Origin: Trichoderma breve
Taxonomy: Eukaryota > Ascomycota > Sordariomycetes > Hypocreales > Hypocreaceae
Direction: 5' to 3'
Length of the DNA stretch: 64,000 nucleotides
Assembly: GCF_028502605.1 (NCBI RefSeq)
Contig: NW_026611593.1
Span: 2,356,001 to 2,420,000 of the forward strand
This document shows, piece after piece, positions 44,406 to 55,990 of the stretch. The notes below the pieces were generated by a model that was not told where the DNA came from, ran no database searches, and saw only the letters and a program-made list of their open reading frames with translations. Positions within the stretch are counted from its first letter, which is position 1. Each line of letters starts with the position of its first letter. The position numbers and the translations under genes are program-made.

Positions 44406-45321
44406 GCCACCTTCCCATTCACCCATGGAGTCGAAGCTTCCCTGGCCAGCAAAGAGCGGGAAGCTGAGGATGATGTCTGCCGCGGTGAGGTGGTCGCAGC
44501 AGATGTAGCGGCCGCCGGAGGTTCGGAGCTGTTGATCGAGGAACTTGATGTGCTTGTAGATGTTGGGGAAGATGTAGCTTGCAAAGATGCGGTTGGCGAC
44601 GGCGGTGGTGACTGGGCGGAGGAAGAATGGGATCGGGGGTTGCTTGAGCTCTATAAAGCGATGCATGTGTGTTAGCGTCGAGTTATTGAGCGAAATGATT
44701 CATTTTCTTGTCATTCTTTCTTTCGCTGTCTTTTTCTTTTCCTCTTCGTCTTCCTTTTGTCTTCTTCTTTCTTCTCTTCATAGGGGGGCTATACGCACTT
44801 CCAATCACCAGGCTGAGCACCAGATACGGCATGAAGCTGCCTTCGCTATAGTGCAAAAAGTACTGGTTGCGCAACCAGGCCTCGGTCTCACCACCAATCT
44901 TGCCCTCCATGCCCTCTTTCCATTTCTGCGGCACGAGGCGGCGGCCCTCTGGGAAATGCTCGCAGAGATACTGCGCCAAGTGGCCGCTCTCCGCGAGGAC
45001 AATTGGCTCAGCGCCCTCGCCAGGCGGCGTGATGACGACGACGGGGGATTTGCCTAGAGGATGCACTTGCTCAAGCTCTGGGGGTGCGAGAGAGGTTTCC
45101 TTGTTGCGGTGGTACACCTTGACGTCGAACTTGATCTTGAGCTCTTCAAGTAGCCATAGCAAGCTTTGAGATCGAGATTGATTGAGCCTGTATCAATTGG
45201 ATGAGCCAAGGTTGCTGGAAGTCGGGGGAGAATCAGGTGTCGGAGATGCAAGCGGTCAGCTTCGGGTTTGTATGACATACCAGTGAAGGGTGACTTGGGG
45301 TTGTTCCTTGTCAGTAGCCAT
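44265..45321 (-). CDS. Glutathione S-transferase, Gtt1-like, three exons
   Basis: 271 aa from exons 45281..45321, 44799..45187 and 44265..44650 (introns 93 and 148 bp; phases close). N-terminal thioredoxin-like domain: VTLHWLNQSRSQSLLWLLEE, then HPLGKSPVVVI with the cis-proline and LAESGHLAQYLCEHF with the glutathione-contacting Glu-Ser. The C-terminal helical domain includes RYICCDHLTAADIILSFPLF, the N-capping-box region of GSTs. The arrangement resembles yeast Gtt1, an ER-associated transferase active in stress and stationary phase. It conjugates or reduces with glutathione; the particular substrate is unknown. Start fixed by the ATG at 45319-45321, giving MATDKEQPQ. Its last exon overlaps the putative small ORF on the other strand. 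Confidence 0.92.
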
Positions 45322-46664
45322 GGTGAATTGAATAGCGCAATAAGCGATAGTTGATTTAAAATGAGATTCTGTTCCGATTGAATGAGAAGGCGACGCGTGT
45401 GAATTGCTGCAATTGAGTTGGATGAAACTAGAAGCAGTCTATGACGGTGTTTTAAATGAAATCAGACATCAGGGTCCATCAACGTCATAGCGACAACGCA
45501 TTTTTTAAAGAAAAAACTAATAATGAACAGCCTCGGCGCAGATTTCCCAAAAGCGCCACTAGAAAACCGGGGATCATGTCATTGCTCCCGCGCATTTGGC
45601 ATTCGAAACACAGACAGCCAAAGATCCAGGAACAGGCGTAAGCGGCACGGTGGCCCTAGTGTCGGAGCTCAGGCTTTGTTTTCGGCATGGGAGATTTTGT
45701 GCCTCGGCCGGATGTTTGTGCCTTTGTAAGCTCGCTTACTGTACATTGGACGTTCGCATTGAGCGGCTGCGGCGATGGATTAGTAGGATAGATTAGTAGC
45801 GAAAGATAGGTAGCAACTCTTTCATGATTCAAATGTCCCCGGTGGCAACCATGCAATTGAGTGCAATGTCCATGGTGTCGAATATATCGTGATGAGTATA
45901 CACGCCTTGGCGTCAAAGTGCTTCGTCCGAGTTGCTCCGTCTCCATTACCAAGGACACGGAAGCTTCTGGGACAGTTCCATCTTCGTAATGTTCTCGATC
46001 TCTCTCAAAGCCTCCATTTCCTGCATGATTGTTTCCGTCCCGCCAGCGGCGCTACCGTTTGTAGCATTTTTAACCCTTACTTGAAGACTTTACCACTGAG
46101 AAAAAGGCCTTTTTCAGAGCAACTTCAACCTTCACTCAACGGGAGTACTATCCCCTCAAATGGTTCAAAAAAGCCCCACATTGCAGTATTGTTTTAAAGT
46201 ACCTGTTTCTAGATGAAGCTCTTCACTGAGACTAAAAATGCTGTGACAGAGACAAAGGCCTCTCGCATGACTCTTTACACGTATTGAATTTCACTCTATT
46301 AATCTCGACAACTAAATGGGAAACAGGTGTGACTATCTAGAGCCATCAATTGTGCCTATATTGCCACTGTCAATACAATATAAAATCTCTTATCAAATCA
46401 ATTACTACCATTGTCTCTGAACATCTCTCAACAAATAAAATACGCTCCTCGTCGATCAACTTTTCGTGAAAAAACGCATGCGCCACCTGGCATTTCATTT
46501 TCCCGCCACGTCATTGGCCGCTCACCTCGGTCAAGCCACATCTCCGAAAATGTTCCGCCACATCAACTCAATTCAAACCCCAGCAATTAATTCTCACATG
46601 CTCAAAACTCCGTATATAATAACGACCACCCTGTCAGCTCCCTCGAGCCATTGAGCTCTGCGCC
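45322..46664. other. Divergent intergenic, 1.3 kb
   Basis: Upstream regions of the glutathione S-transferase (minus) and the PPR gene (plus). ORFs here (45456-45958, 45889-46197) have no family resemblance. No repeats seen. Confidence 0.5.
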
Positions 46665-49208
46665 ATGCACGCACCAAGGACCATCTGCTCAAGATGTGCC
46701 TCGCAGATCCGCTCAGTGCAGGCTCGCTCCCTCGGCGGTGCGGCGCTGTTTGCGTCCATGAGTGATGCCTCAAATGCATCTTCAAACACATCGTCGAATG
46801 TCTCATCGAGTATAGCGCGGGACGGGGCTGGAGAGGCAGCTGGACGGCAGTTTCACGGCAATGGGCGAGGAGCTCCAAAAAGAAGCCAGCGAAGACCTTT
46901 CAACGGGCCGTCAAGCTTCACAAAGAGGGGACCGCTGCGGCCCTCGGAAGACTCTGCCATTGCGCTCTTCAAAGATGTCGTCAGTCCAGAGGCCAAGAGG
47001 AGGGCATCCCAGTCGTCTCCTCTCGGCGAGCTGGAGATTGCGGCCAAGATTAAAGATCTGTCTGCCAAACAGATGGACGTTGTTGAGAAGCTGCAAGTCT
47101 TCCAGACAACCATTGGGCCTCACCTCAACGAGTTCCGCGGACACATGCCTAAGCATTTACTCATCTCATCGACTCAATTCCTCGACAAGATGTGCGAAGA
47201 GATTGTCGAGCATGGCTACACCGGCCACGGCGTCAATCTATCCCTACTCTACGGCATCGTGGGGAAAACTGATCTCGACGTGAGAAATCAGCTCGTTCTC
47301 AACGTCTGCCGTGCCCTCATTTTCGATAAGAGAGATTCTGCGGGTCGCAGCGCCTTGTTAGACGAACTCACTGGCCTGTGGCAGCACATTTCTCAACTTC
47401 GCCGCTGGAGCCAAGACCATCGTCAGTTGAAATTTGCCTTTCCCTCGTTTCATGATGTCCGACAAGACATTGCCGAGGGCACAGCGACCAATACTCGCCT
47501 GGATCCCACAACGAGGGCCCTGGCTGCTCTCTTTCTGCAATTCAGCCCTGACGAAGCCCGCGATATCATGCCGGCACTCTTGTCCACTCTCGCTGTTCTC
47601 TCAGATTCGAGACTTGTCAAGAACGGAACGCACATCATCATGGACCCCTTGCTGAAGCTAGTAGCCGTGGCCCTCAGCAACAAAGAAGCCGCGACACAAT
47701 CCTACGTCTCTGGAATCTTTGACGATCGTGTGCGATTTCCCTCGGCAAAGCTCGCTGAGATTCAATACTATGTAGTCCAGCAGTGGCCGCACGCAACTGA
47801 ATTGATACACAAACGGTCAGGCTCCTCGTCCGGTTTCACGGGTCTCCACCGCCAGCTTCGATCAGCATACCTAGCCCGCGATTATGGCACTGTATATGCC
47901 ATCTGGGAGGAATTCAAGACTCGCCTGGATCAGAAGCCGGATCTTGCTAAGCAGCTGCACAACAATGCCGAGTTCTTGGACTTCTGGGTCTTTATTTGGT
48001 GCGCGAGCCGCCGTCCCAGGCATCTGCAAGATACGTTTGACCTCATGCAGCGGCTGCGGATACACCCAACCCTCAAGACCTACACCGGCATGATGCACGG
48101 GTGGAAGATTTGCAAGGACACGGATCGGATCGACGCACTTTGGAAGAAGCTGGCAAGTTCCGGTCAGAAGCTCGACGCCCATATTTGGACGGAGCGCATC
48201 TCCAGTTTGATCGAGGCGGGTAAGCCCCAAGCCGGTCTCGAAGCGCTTGCAGAGATGCTTGCGCTGTGGAAGCAGGCAGTCCAGAAGAACGCCCCCCACA
48301 CAGCAGTGCAGCCCACGATTGAAGCTGTCAACGCTGCCTTCAAGGGCATCATCCAGGTCGATCGCAAGGCCGCCTTTGAGGTGCTCGAGTGGGCAAGCCG
48401 CGAGCAAATTCAGCCCAATATCCGGACCTACAACGTCCTGATCCGCCATAGCTTCCGAGACGACTCTCCCGACGAAGTGCAGACGCTGCTCAAGGTCATG
48501 TCGCAGAACGGCATCGAGCCAGATGCGGCTACTTTCACCATCATCCTAGAGGAAGTGATTGGCAGAATGGGCACCGCCTCAGCAGCCGACCAAGTCGAAG
48601 CCGTGCAGCTCGTCTTCCAGGACATCCAAAGCGCCGGTCTCCGCCCCAACCTCGAAACATACGGCAAGATGCTCTACGCCGTATCATCCCTCGCCAACGG
48701 CACTGATGAGGCCATCACCGCCGTGCTATCACAAATGCGCGCCGACGACTTCAAAGTCACGCCGCACATGGTCACCATCCTCATCGAGCGCGCCCTACGC
48801 CGCGACCCGCCCGACATGACGGCCATCGACGCCCTGCTCCAGGAGCACGGCTTCTCGCACGTCGGTCAGGGCGACCAGACCCTGTGGGAGCGCGTCATGA
48901 GCGCAAACGCCATCACCGGCAACACCGAGCGCGCAATGGCCGTCTTTAACGACTTGCTCAAGGCTGGGCGACCAGTCACTTCGTTGCCGTGTCTGACGGA
49001 TCTGTTGTGGGCGCTTTTGTCGAGCGAGAAGCGTGATGAGGCGAGACATGTGGTGGACGTGGTGCTGGATTACAAAACGAGGGATGGTGACAGCGATATC
49101 AAGGATGGGCGGTACTGGAGGCATCATTTCTGGTTTTTGGCTGATGAGGGGGGCTTCCTCGAGGGGAGGGATGTGCCAGATGTGCTCAAGGCGAGTCTGC
49201 GCGGGTGA
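46665..49208 (+). CDS. Pentatricopeptide-repeat protein, probably mitochondrial
   Basis: Single exon, 847 aa. The N-terminus is rich in Arg, Ser and Ala and poor in acids, with MHAPRTICSRCASQIRSVQA as a likely mitochondrial presequence, followed by a basic low-complexity linker. From about residue 440 there are helical repeats with the PPR pattern, for example HPTLKTYTGMMHGWKICKD, QPNIRTYNVLIRHSFRDDSP, EPDAATFTIILEEVIGRMG and RPNLETYGKMLYAVSSLANG. PPR proteins bind organellar RNA and act in its stability, processing or translation. Which RNA this one binds cannot be read here, and I cannot assign it to a named yeast protein. Codon use is GC-rich, in contrast with the accessory half of the window. 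It is convergent with Mis12. Confidence 0.9.
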   Translation: MHAPRTICSRCASQIRSVQARSLGGAALFASMSDASNASSNTSSNVSSSIARDGAGEAAGRQFHGNGRGAPKRSQRRPFNGPSSFTKRGPLRPSEDSAIALFKDVVSPEAKRRASQSSPLGELEIAAKIKDLSAKQMDVVEKLQVFQTTIGPHLNEFRGHMPKHLLISSTQFLDKMCEEIVEHGYTGHGVNLSLLYGIVGKTDLDVRNQLVLNVCRALIFDKRDSAGRSALLDELTGLWQHISQLRRWSQDHRQLKFAFPSFHDVRQDIAEGTATNTRLDPTTRALAALFLQFSPDEARDIMPALLSTLAVLSDSRLVKNGTHIIMDPLLKLVAVALSNKEAATQSYVSGIFDDRVRFPSAKLAEIQYYVVQQWPHATELIHKRSGSSSGFTGLHRQLRSAYLARDYGTVYAIWEEFKTRLDQKPDLAKQLHNNAEFLDFWVFIWCASRRPRHLQDTFDLMQRLRIHPTLKTYTGMMHGWKICKDTDRIDALWKKLASSGQKLDAHIWTERISSLIEAGKPQAGLEALAEMLALWKQAVQKNAPHTAVQPTIEAVNAAFKGIIQVDRKAAFEVLEWASREQIQPNIRTYNVLIRHSFRDDSPDEVQTLLKVMSQNGIEPDAATFTIILEEVIGRMGTASAADQVEAVQLVFQDIQSAGLRPNLETYGKMLYAVSSLANGTDEAITAVLSQMRADDFKVTPHMVTILIERALRRDPPDMTAIDALLQEHGFSHVGQGDQTLWERVMSANAITGNTERAMAVFNDLLKAGRPVTSLPCLTDLLWALLSSEKRDEARHVVDVVLDYKTRDGDSDIKDGRYWRHHFWFLADEGGFLEGRDVPDVLKASLRG

Positions 49209-49391
49209 AGGCTGTTAGATATTATATGAGATATAGGGGATTCATAGACTGACTGTATAGTACGTGGTTCATCATATACTGTAAAACATCCAATGACGAC
49301 AACATTCATATACCAATACACTCACACACATGACTGTCTCGTACTTTCTTTGCTTGGGTATTATTGTTTTTTCACGTTTCCTCCTCATAAA

Positions 49392-50497
49392 CTACGTCGT
49401 ATCCATAGCATCTCCCCCTCCACCATCCCTCCCCCCTCCCAACATCGCCGCCACCTTCTCCAACCCTTCCACCTCACCTTTACTCAAACCCCTCCCCTCA
49501 CCCTGCCACTCCCCGTCACGAACCTCTCCCTCCGGCCCAAGCTCCAGCCCAACCACCGTCTCAAGATACTTCCTCGAAGAAGTCTCAATATACTCCGCGC
49601 GCTCCCGTCTCCACGACGCCGCCGCCGATGCCGCCTCAGCATCCGTGACAGAAGCATCCCCAAGGCCAGGCAACAACTCCCTCAACGACCCCGACAAAGC
49701 CCGCAGCGCCTGCAGCTGCGAAAGCGTAAACTCCGTCGTCGTTGTAATTGGCTGCTGCCCGCCGCTCTCTTCAAGCCCGCCTCTATCGCGCAAGAAGGTA
49801 AACGGATGAGCCGCCGCCGCACTACCGCCACTTTCTCCATTCGATGATTCTTTTTCTTCCGTCTTGGTGGCGTCGGGGACGACGCCTAGTAGAGAACGTA
49901 GGGTTTTAAGAAGAGCGTCGTTGCGAGCTTTTTCAGCTTCCAAGACGGCGTTTAGCTTCTGACTTGCTTGAAGCCGTCTCCGAAGAGCGGTGATTGATTC
50001 TGGAGAAGGTTTATCGATTTGTTGCGCCGCAGCGGTATCATCATCGGGGAAATCGAGGCCGCTGTAATGTGAGAGACGCATGTATGGCTGGTCTTGCGGT
50101 CTGACTGTAATAATATTCTGCATTACATAGAGCTCGAAAATGTCAAAGTTCTTGTCGATGGAGGCGTTGAGTAGCGTTTCGAGCTGGTGTGTGCCGTTTT
50201 CGATTTCGAGTTTTGCGGCTTCTTCGGGGGAAAGATTTTGGTTTTGGTCGGGTTGTTTGCTACTTTTTGAGAAGCCGAGCTTCTTGGGGGGTATGGAGAG
50301 GAGGAGGCGTTCGACGGAATCGAGGGCACGGTCGGCGAGGACGTTGACGGTGTTGATGATGTCGTCGAGGAGGGACTGGAAGGAATTCGTTAGCTGGTTG
50401 CTGTGATTCATTGAGGTGGAAGAATTGTGAGACGTACGACTGGAGGGTAGCTGAAATGCTCTGTTAGGAGCTCGTAGTCGGAGTTGCTGGCAGCCAT
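49392..50497 (-). CDS. mtw1: Kinetochore protein Mis12/Mtw1
   Basis: 347 aa from exons 50438..50497 and 49392..50375, with a 62-bp phase-0 intron (GTACGT...CCAG). The N-terminus becomes MAASNSDYELLTEHFSYPPV joined to SLLDDIINTVNVLADRALDS, the classic Mis12 head. It continues with VERLLLSIPPKKLGF, ENGTHQLETLLNASIDKNFD and FELYVMQNIITV, all conserved in Mis12/Mtw1. The protein is a subunit of the MIND/Mis12 complex that links the inner kinetochore to Ndc80 and Spc105/KNL1. The C-terminal third is low-complexity (glycine-, alanine- and serine-rich) with a helix-rich centre. It is divergent from the AIM3-like gene and convergent with the PPR gene. Without the first exon the annotated start would be wrong, as the large ORF runs back through the intron. 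Confidence 0.93.
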
Positions 50498-51014
50498 GGC
50501 GGGCTGAGTTGGACAAGGCTGATGAAGTCGATGGTGATGCTTGGGCAAGGCTGCGACGCGACACGGCGCGTTTTGATATGGAGTTGAGCTTTCTCCAAAC
50601 CGCCGTCGATGTTGTTTTTATGTATCGTTCAACAGGGTAATTGATCCAATGAGCCTAGTGTTACTCCAAGATTGCGCAATCCGGTGTAATAACCATTCAT
50701 CAATTCATTCCCATTCTTTTTCTTCGTCGCAGTTCTTAAATTCGTCGGTGTAAAATCACACAAACAAATCAATCAATCAAGGTCACAAAGTGGGGCTTCA
50801 GTGACAGCTCCTTCGGTACGTACCGACCCCCACTCTCTCAGCTCTTATCAATCATGTCAAAGGCGGTCTCGCCGATCATATCCCATTCAATCCACACAGA
50901 ATCCGACTCTCCGAACAGCTCTTATATATACTCTACTGTACATAGATTTTTCTTTTCTTTACTTTTGTTGCTTCATATACGGATCGCGCGGATAAGCCGC
51001 TCTCTTCGCCCATC
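50498..51014. other. Divergent promoter region
   Basis: About 0.5 kb between the Mis12 and AIM3-like start codons. Contains long AT/TC-rich stretches. No specific motif called. Confidence 0.5.
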
Positions 51015-52207
51015 ATGTCGAAATACGCCGAGATGGCCAAGGGCAAATTGTCCTCGGGCCGCGAAAAGGCCTCTGAGTACAAAGGCAAGGCCAAGGGCAA
51101 AGTGGTACGTCGTCGCATCGCATCGCATCTTCCAGCGTCTCACAAATGCTATATATTCGAAACACCAGACACAAGACAAGCTAACATATACATCTTCTTC
51201 TTCAACTACAGACAAAGCACATCCCCGGCCGAGGCCACAAAGAGGAAAACGAAGCTGCCACCCACGTCGCCCGCCCCTTGGCCTCCCTCCGCGATCCAAA
51301 CTCCTTTGCTCCTCCGCCCAAGCGCACCGGATCCGGCCTTGCGCCTCCTCCACCTCCCTCCGCAGCCAAACGATCCGTCGTCACAGCACCGTCCAAGTAT
51401 CAAGATCCGCATGGGCCGAGGGTCGAGCCGCCGCCTAGGTTCGCCGACGAGCACCAATTGGAAGAATACGAGGCACAGCAGGAGGCCCAGCCGGTGTCAT
51501 CCGGACCCTACAGAGTCAACACGACGGGACTCTCAACAGATCATCTCCCGCCTCCCCCCGTGAGGAGAGACGCCGCCGCGGGCAGCCGGAGTCCGCCTTC
51601 GTATGATTCCGTCGTCGGCGCAGCTCCCAGCGATGCCAAAGCCCCGAGTCTTCCCCCGAGATTGCCTCCGCGATCAGGTTCCGGAACGCCGGATCGAACA
51701 GCCAGTCCGCTAGCAACCCTCGGAGTCAGCTCCGGCAGCCTGAACCAGGGAGCCGTCAACAGATTGGGCGCAGCCGGCATCTCTGTTCCTGCCTTCGGTA
51801 TTGGAGCTCCCAGCCACGCCGAGGACGAAACACCTCCCCCGAAACCTCCTCGACCCAACGCCACCCCGCCATCACATCTCAATGAGCTGCAGAACCGCTT
51901 TGCCAGGCTAGGAACTTCAAACACGGGCTCTTCTACGGGACCTCCAACTCCTCCGACTGAGGCTGCTGCTGTTGCTGCTGTTGCTGCCGCTGCTGCGCCT
52001 GCCGCCACTACGTGGGCACAAAAGCAAGCTGCCATTAAGCCGGCAGCGCCATCCCCATCACCAACAGGATCGCCGGGCCTCGCAGGAAAGAAGAAGCCGC
52101 CGCCTCCCCCTCCCAAGAAGAAGCCTGGTCTGGTTGCCGCAGCTCCTTCTCCGAGCGACGGGGGCGCACCACCCCCTATCCCCTTGTCAACTCGTCCATC
52201 GTACTAA
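51015..52207 (+). CDS. Proline-rich AIM3-like protein, two exons
   Basis: 361 aa from exons 51015..51104 and 51212..52207 with a 107-bp phase-0 intron (GTACGT...CTACAG). The N-terminus is a lysine/glycine-rich amphipathic segment (MSKYAEMAKGKLSSGREKAS) leading into KVTKHIPGRGHKEE, like the N-terminal signature of fungal AIM3 (altered inheritance of mitochondria 3) proteins. The remainder is disordered, with many proline clusters (APPPKRTGSGLAPPPPP, ETPPPKPPRPN, KKKPPPPPPKKKPG) that are potential SH3/profilin ligands. Yeast Aim3 is found at cortical actin patches and binds the amphiphysin-like protein Rvs167; that role here is inference. Convergent with TCTP. Confidence 0.7.
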
Positions 52208-52668
52208 TCGGTCTCTCTTGTGTGTCTAAGGGAGATGATGTCTGCTATACATTTCACTAGTTGAAGCAATGGCGTCTTGCTGCATTTTGCATTTCACATT
52301 TCGCATGTTCTCTTGCTTGTCTCGCCTGGCGTTGGGAAATCATGGATTGGATAGCCATTGTCCAGACTGCGCAAGGGAATCTTCGCAAACTCAGTTTCAT
52401 AGAATAAAAGCACCAGAAAAAGAAAACATATTTTGGATCAGCAACTTTTTTTTGTCTTGTTTAAATCGTCTGCCGCTAGTTTCTCCAGCTATGTGGCTTT
52501 TAGGGATATATGCCATGCGCCGAGTAAAACGCAAAAATGGGACTCGTAACTTGTGTTCCTCCACTCCATCTCTCTCCAATGTATCTTCTCCTAGTTTTAT
52601 GAAAAAAAAGATCTTGGCCCTCACATTCTGGAGAGCCCAAGGCTCCGGACAATGGACACAAAAAGCAC
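52208..52668. other. Convergent 3' region
   Basis: Between the AIM3-like stop and the TCTP stop; expected 3' UTRs of both. The ORFs here are shadows. Confidence 0.5.
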
Positions 52669-53602
52669 TTAGACCTTCATCTCAGTGAGACCGTGCTTCC
52701 AGACGATGACATAGGGGGTGACACCATCCTCACGGTAGTTGAGGAGGACGATCCTATAGTGATTGTGAGTCAGTTTCGGTCGTGTTAAAATAATGCAAAG
52801 GGTTACACAAGTTCCGACTTACATTCCATCGGGGTTCATGGACTCGCCAGTGTAGAACTCAAAGTCCTTGAAGTTGGGCAGCAGCTTCTCCTTGACGTAG
52901 GTCTGGGCACCCTTCTCGAAAGCGGTGATCTCCTCAGCAGGAGCACCCTTGGCCTGGAGGCCAGCCTTGACAGCCTTCATGTAGCCTGTTGATGGAGTCG
53001 TGTTAGTAGGGTTGTACCGCTGAGAATCGGGGCTGCTACACGCATAGTGAGCATGCCACGAAGATGAGAACTAACCCTTGAGGTAGGCCAGGTAGCCCTT
53101 CTTGTCGAAGCTAGTGGACTGGAGACGGAAAGAGTGGACGATGTTGTTGACCTTGACCTCGGCATCCTCAAGACCCTCCTCGGCCTCCTCAGCGGAAGCG
53201 TTGGCACCAGTGTCTATGAGAGAATGTATGTTAGATATGAGCCCATATGATACCAATTATTGGCTTCGCTATTGGGCGTTTCAACCATCTTTTGTGTCTA
53301 AGCGCTGATGCGGCAGACAAGAGACAAAAGACGGAAGAAAGCTCAAGCTGGACAGGGTTCTGTACGCACCGACGTTGACGGCGCCCTCGGTAATCATGGC
53401 GCAGTCGGCCTCGTAGACGATGCCATCGACCTCCTTGAGGTCATACGAGTCCGAGATGATCTCGTCGTCGGTGATGAGGTCCTACTCAAAAATTTGCGGG
53501 GTCAGTTTTGGGCTGTTTTTTTCTTCTTCTCCCAATGGCGAGGCAAAAGCTGGAGACGGGCAACAAAATGCAGAGCAAGAGACCAACCTTGTAGATAAGC
53601 AT
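52669..53602 (-). CDS. tma19: Translationally controlled tumour protein homologue (TCTP/Tma19)
   Basis: 170 aa from five exons: 53588..53602, 53370..53481, 53076..53213, 52823..52985 and 52669..52753 (introns 106, 156, 90 and 69 bp). All phases close and the total is 513 nt. The product starts [20 protein letters not shown] and contains the TCTP signature-type regions and a C-terminal [18 protein letters not shown]. Length equals the family norm. TCTP/Tma19 is an abundant cytosolic protein associated with translating ribosomes, stress responses and mitochondria. The intron-rich structure with a five-codon first exon is common for this gene in filamentous fungi. The pyrimidine- and purine-rich 5' leader (53603-53760) fits a highly expressed gene. 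Confidence 0.96.
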
Positions 53603-54340
53603 GGCTGCGGTTGTGAATGGACGGAGATAAATGAAGGGAGGATTTTTTTGGTATAAGCAAAAGGGAAAAAAAGAGAAGAAGCAAAAGAAAAAGGCGAGAT
53701 GGAGGGGTTAGCGAGGAAAGAGGCAGGTTGGCGATAGGTAAAAATCAAAGTGGGAAGAAGCGGACGTGATTGGCTGGACTGTCTTTTTTCGGTGGGGAGG
53801 GGCTTTTGAGTGTCCAAGCAGAGGGGCTGATGCTCACACGAACTTTGCCCGCCCCGCATTGGAAAAAAAAAAATTGAAACTTGTAGAGCTGTTAGCGCGG
53901 GAGGTGGCACTACCTACTGGAGTTCGATTAGATCTGGCTTGATATTTTGTTGTAGAAGTACTTTTGATGAGCTGGTTTGTTGATGGGGCAACTTGATACT
54001 AATGAACATTTACAGACACAGATTTGACTTTAAGATATCTCCTTGGCGAATTGGGGTGCGAATACGACAAAGTCTAGAATGGTGGTGATGTCAACAAACT
54101 CACAGATAGATAGATCAGCAAACGACTTCAAAGTGCAATCGCAAATGCTCAATTTCTCTACCTAACTTTGTCTCCGTTTGTCTAAGCCATAGCCGCAACT
54201 CAATGCAACGTGGCAAACCATTCTACCCAGCCAAAATAAAGCCGAGACATGGTGTTGCCAATAGCCTCAAACCGAACTAACTATTCATACAAGTGTCCCT
54301 GTACAGGTTGTGTCTTACAAGCTCCCCTTCCGCTCCGTCT
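53603..54340. other. TCTP promoter and leader
   Basis: Purine-rich leader just upstream of the TCTP ATG, then promoter sequence, then the 3' side of the lysine-rich gene. No further gene. Confidence 0.5.
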
Positions 54341-55990
54341 CTAATCCAGCTCCATTTCTTGGTGGGATCTCTTCTTCTTCTTGATATCCTCTCCGCTCTT
54401 CGTCTTCTTCTTCTTATCCTTCTTCATTTTCTCCTCTCCGTCTTTCTTGTCCCCTTTCCGCTGCTTCTTCTCTCCCTTCCGTTTCTTCGCCTCAATGATA
54501 TGAACCGCAAACTCTTCATCAGTCTCAGCGTCATCTTCTTCTGCTGCAGCCGGTTCAGCCACAGCCTGTCCATACATTTGCTTAGATGCCGCCATCTCAC
54601 CATGCAACTTCGCAATGTCCACTTGTAGACTGTCAACGCGGTGCAGCATTTCCTCCTTGTGAGATTTCTCTTGCTGATCAAAGATGTCTCTCAGCGTGCT
54701 CATCTTAGCCTGGAGCAAACCACGAAGATCCAATTGTGGTACTCTTGCAATGATGGCATCTACATCGTGAAAGACTGAATGTGCTGATTGGGGATTCGTC
54801 CAAGCAGGAGCGGCAGGCTCAGTGAATCTTTCCGTCCATTGAAACACATCGACATCGTCTCGAGCTTGTTCAAGCCAGGATAGCAGCATTTCATTTTGCG
54901 ATCTCGTAGCCCACATGTGTAGCATGTTCTTTGCTAAACTCGGCAACACCCTGACATTCTTTTCGGTCAGTACTCTCTTGATATCTTCTTGAATGATGCC
55001 GTTCCAATTCTCGCTCTTGAGTCGATCTAGGAGTGGCTGGAGTTGCATCAGGATGTCTCCACGGAAGACTTCTTTGAGAGTCTCGCGTACCATGGTAGGC
55101 CTCGACGTGAGAACCGACGTTGGCGCAGAATTCGGCACTGAGATAGGCATCGTAATTTGTGCTGGTACTTGCACTGGCACTGGCATTGGCAGAGGTATCG
55201 ATGTCGGTATCGGCGCAGTGACTGGCACTGGCACTGGCCTCGCTGCTTCCTCCACGCGGAACTCATGTCTGTGTCCCGGAGATCGATGCGCAACGGGGGA
55301 CTCTCGTTTCACTGTATCTTGCTCGTCGTCCAAAATAATCACCTCATTAGGTGCTTGGTTTCTCGAAGTTGGTAGCGTTTGATACAAAGTTCCCGCGTCG
55401 AGTTGGTTTATTATTTGGTTTGGTGGGCGTTGAATAGCAAAAGGTGACATATCCCACTCTTGGTCCAAAGTAAGAATCACTTGACGATAGTCCATTTCAT
55501 AGAAATAAATAGCTGTCGCAGCCGTGTTATGACAGCCAAAATCGCTGAGAAAGCTGGACACCTTATCATTTTCGCCTATTTTGCCGTACAATATGACTTG
55601 CTGCAAGGCAATGGCTACCACCAGGTATGTGGCCAACGGGCAATGGAGCTTGTTGGTGTGTCGTGTCAAGCGCTCAACTTGTTCCATCTTGTCAAGGAAG
55701 TAGCTAAAACCTTCCCAGGTATTCCAACTCGCGGCGTTCATAGCTTTCGTGGACCTGCACAGGGTTAAACACGCAGTAAAGCATTTTGGAAACCGCTGGT
55801 AGTTGGTTCCAAGAAAGCGAAAGCTATCGATTATCAACGTACGAGTGAACTTAGACCTCGCCCGAGATGTTGAATGGCTATTTGAGCGGATTTCATGATA
55901 GTAATTCCGTAGACGGTTAGCTTTTGATTCAGAGAGCCTCTCAAGGGTCGTGACGACGGGTAGTGGGCTGCTTGTGGATGATTGAGGCAT
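54341..55990 (-). CDS. Lysine-rich hypothetical protein with PxP tract and coiled coil
   Basis: Single exon, 549 aa, ATG at 55988-55990. I do not recognise the family. The N-terminal ~190 residues look globular and helical (SFRFLGTNYQRFPKCF, LATYLVVAIALQQVI, YRQVILTLDQEWDMSPF). An acidic linker (VIILDDEQD, a possible SUMO-interacting motif) and a proline/valine tract (PVPVPVTAPIPTSIPLPMP) follow. A second helical region ends in a heptad-like coiled coil (SHKEEMLHRVDSLQVDIAKL). The C-terminus is strongly basic, with KKDKKKKTKSGEDIKKKKR as a likely nuclear or nucleolar targeting signal. This suggests a nuclear, possibly chromatin- or RNA-associated protein; that is inference only. It is divergent from the Sur2 gene. 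Confidence 0.72.
   Translation of the reverse strand: MPQSSTSSPLPVVTTLERLSESKANRLRNYYHEIRSNSHSTSRARSKFTRTLIIDSFRFLGTNYQRFPKCFTACLTLCRSTKAMNAASWNTWEGFSYFLDKMEQVERLTRHTNKLHCPLATYLVVAIALQQVILYGKIGENDKVSSFLSDFGCHNTAATAIYFYEMDYRQVILTLDQEWDMSPFAIQRPPNQIINQLDAGTLYQTLPTSRNQAPNEVIILDDEQDTVKRESPVAHRSPGHRHEFRVEEAARPVPVPVTAPIPTSIPLPMPVPVQVPAQITMPISVPNSAPTSVLTSRPTMVRETLKEVFRGDILMQLQPLLDRLKSENWNGIIQEDIKRVLTEKNVRVLPSLAKNMLHMWATRSQNEMLLSWLEQARDDVDVFQWTERFTEPAAPAWTNPQSAHSVFHDVDAIIARVPQLDLRGLLQAKMSTLRDIFDQQEKSHKEEMLHRVDSLQVDIAKLHGEMAASKQMYGQAVAEPAAAEEDDAETDEEFAVHIIEAKKRKGEKKQRKGDKKDGEEKMKKDKKKKTKSGEDIKKKKRSHQEMELD

Noticed and set aside
50100..50580. Reading the long minus-strand ORF as the Mis12 N-terminus back to 50564
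   Set aside because: The family sequence requires the short first exon at 50438-50497; the long frame runs through the intron into non-homologous sequence.
54293..55375. Plus-strand ORFs opposite the lysine-rich gene
   Set aside because: Leucine- and tryptophan-rich translations are antisense shadows of lysine- and proline-codon runs.
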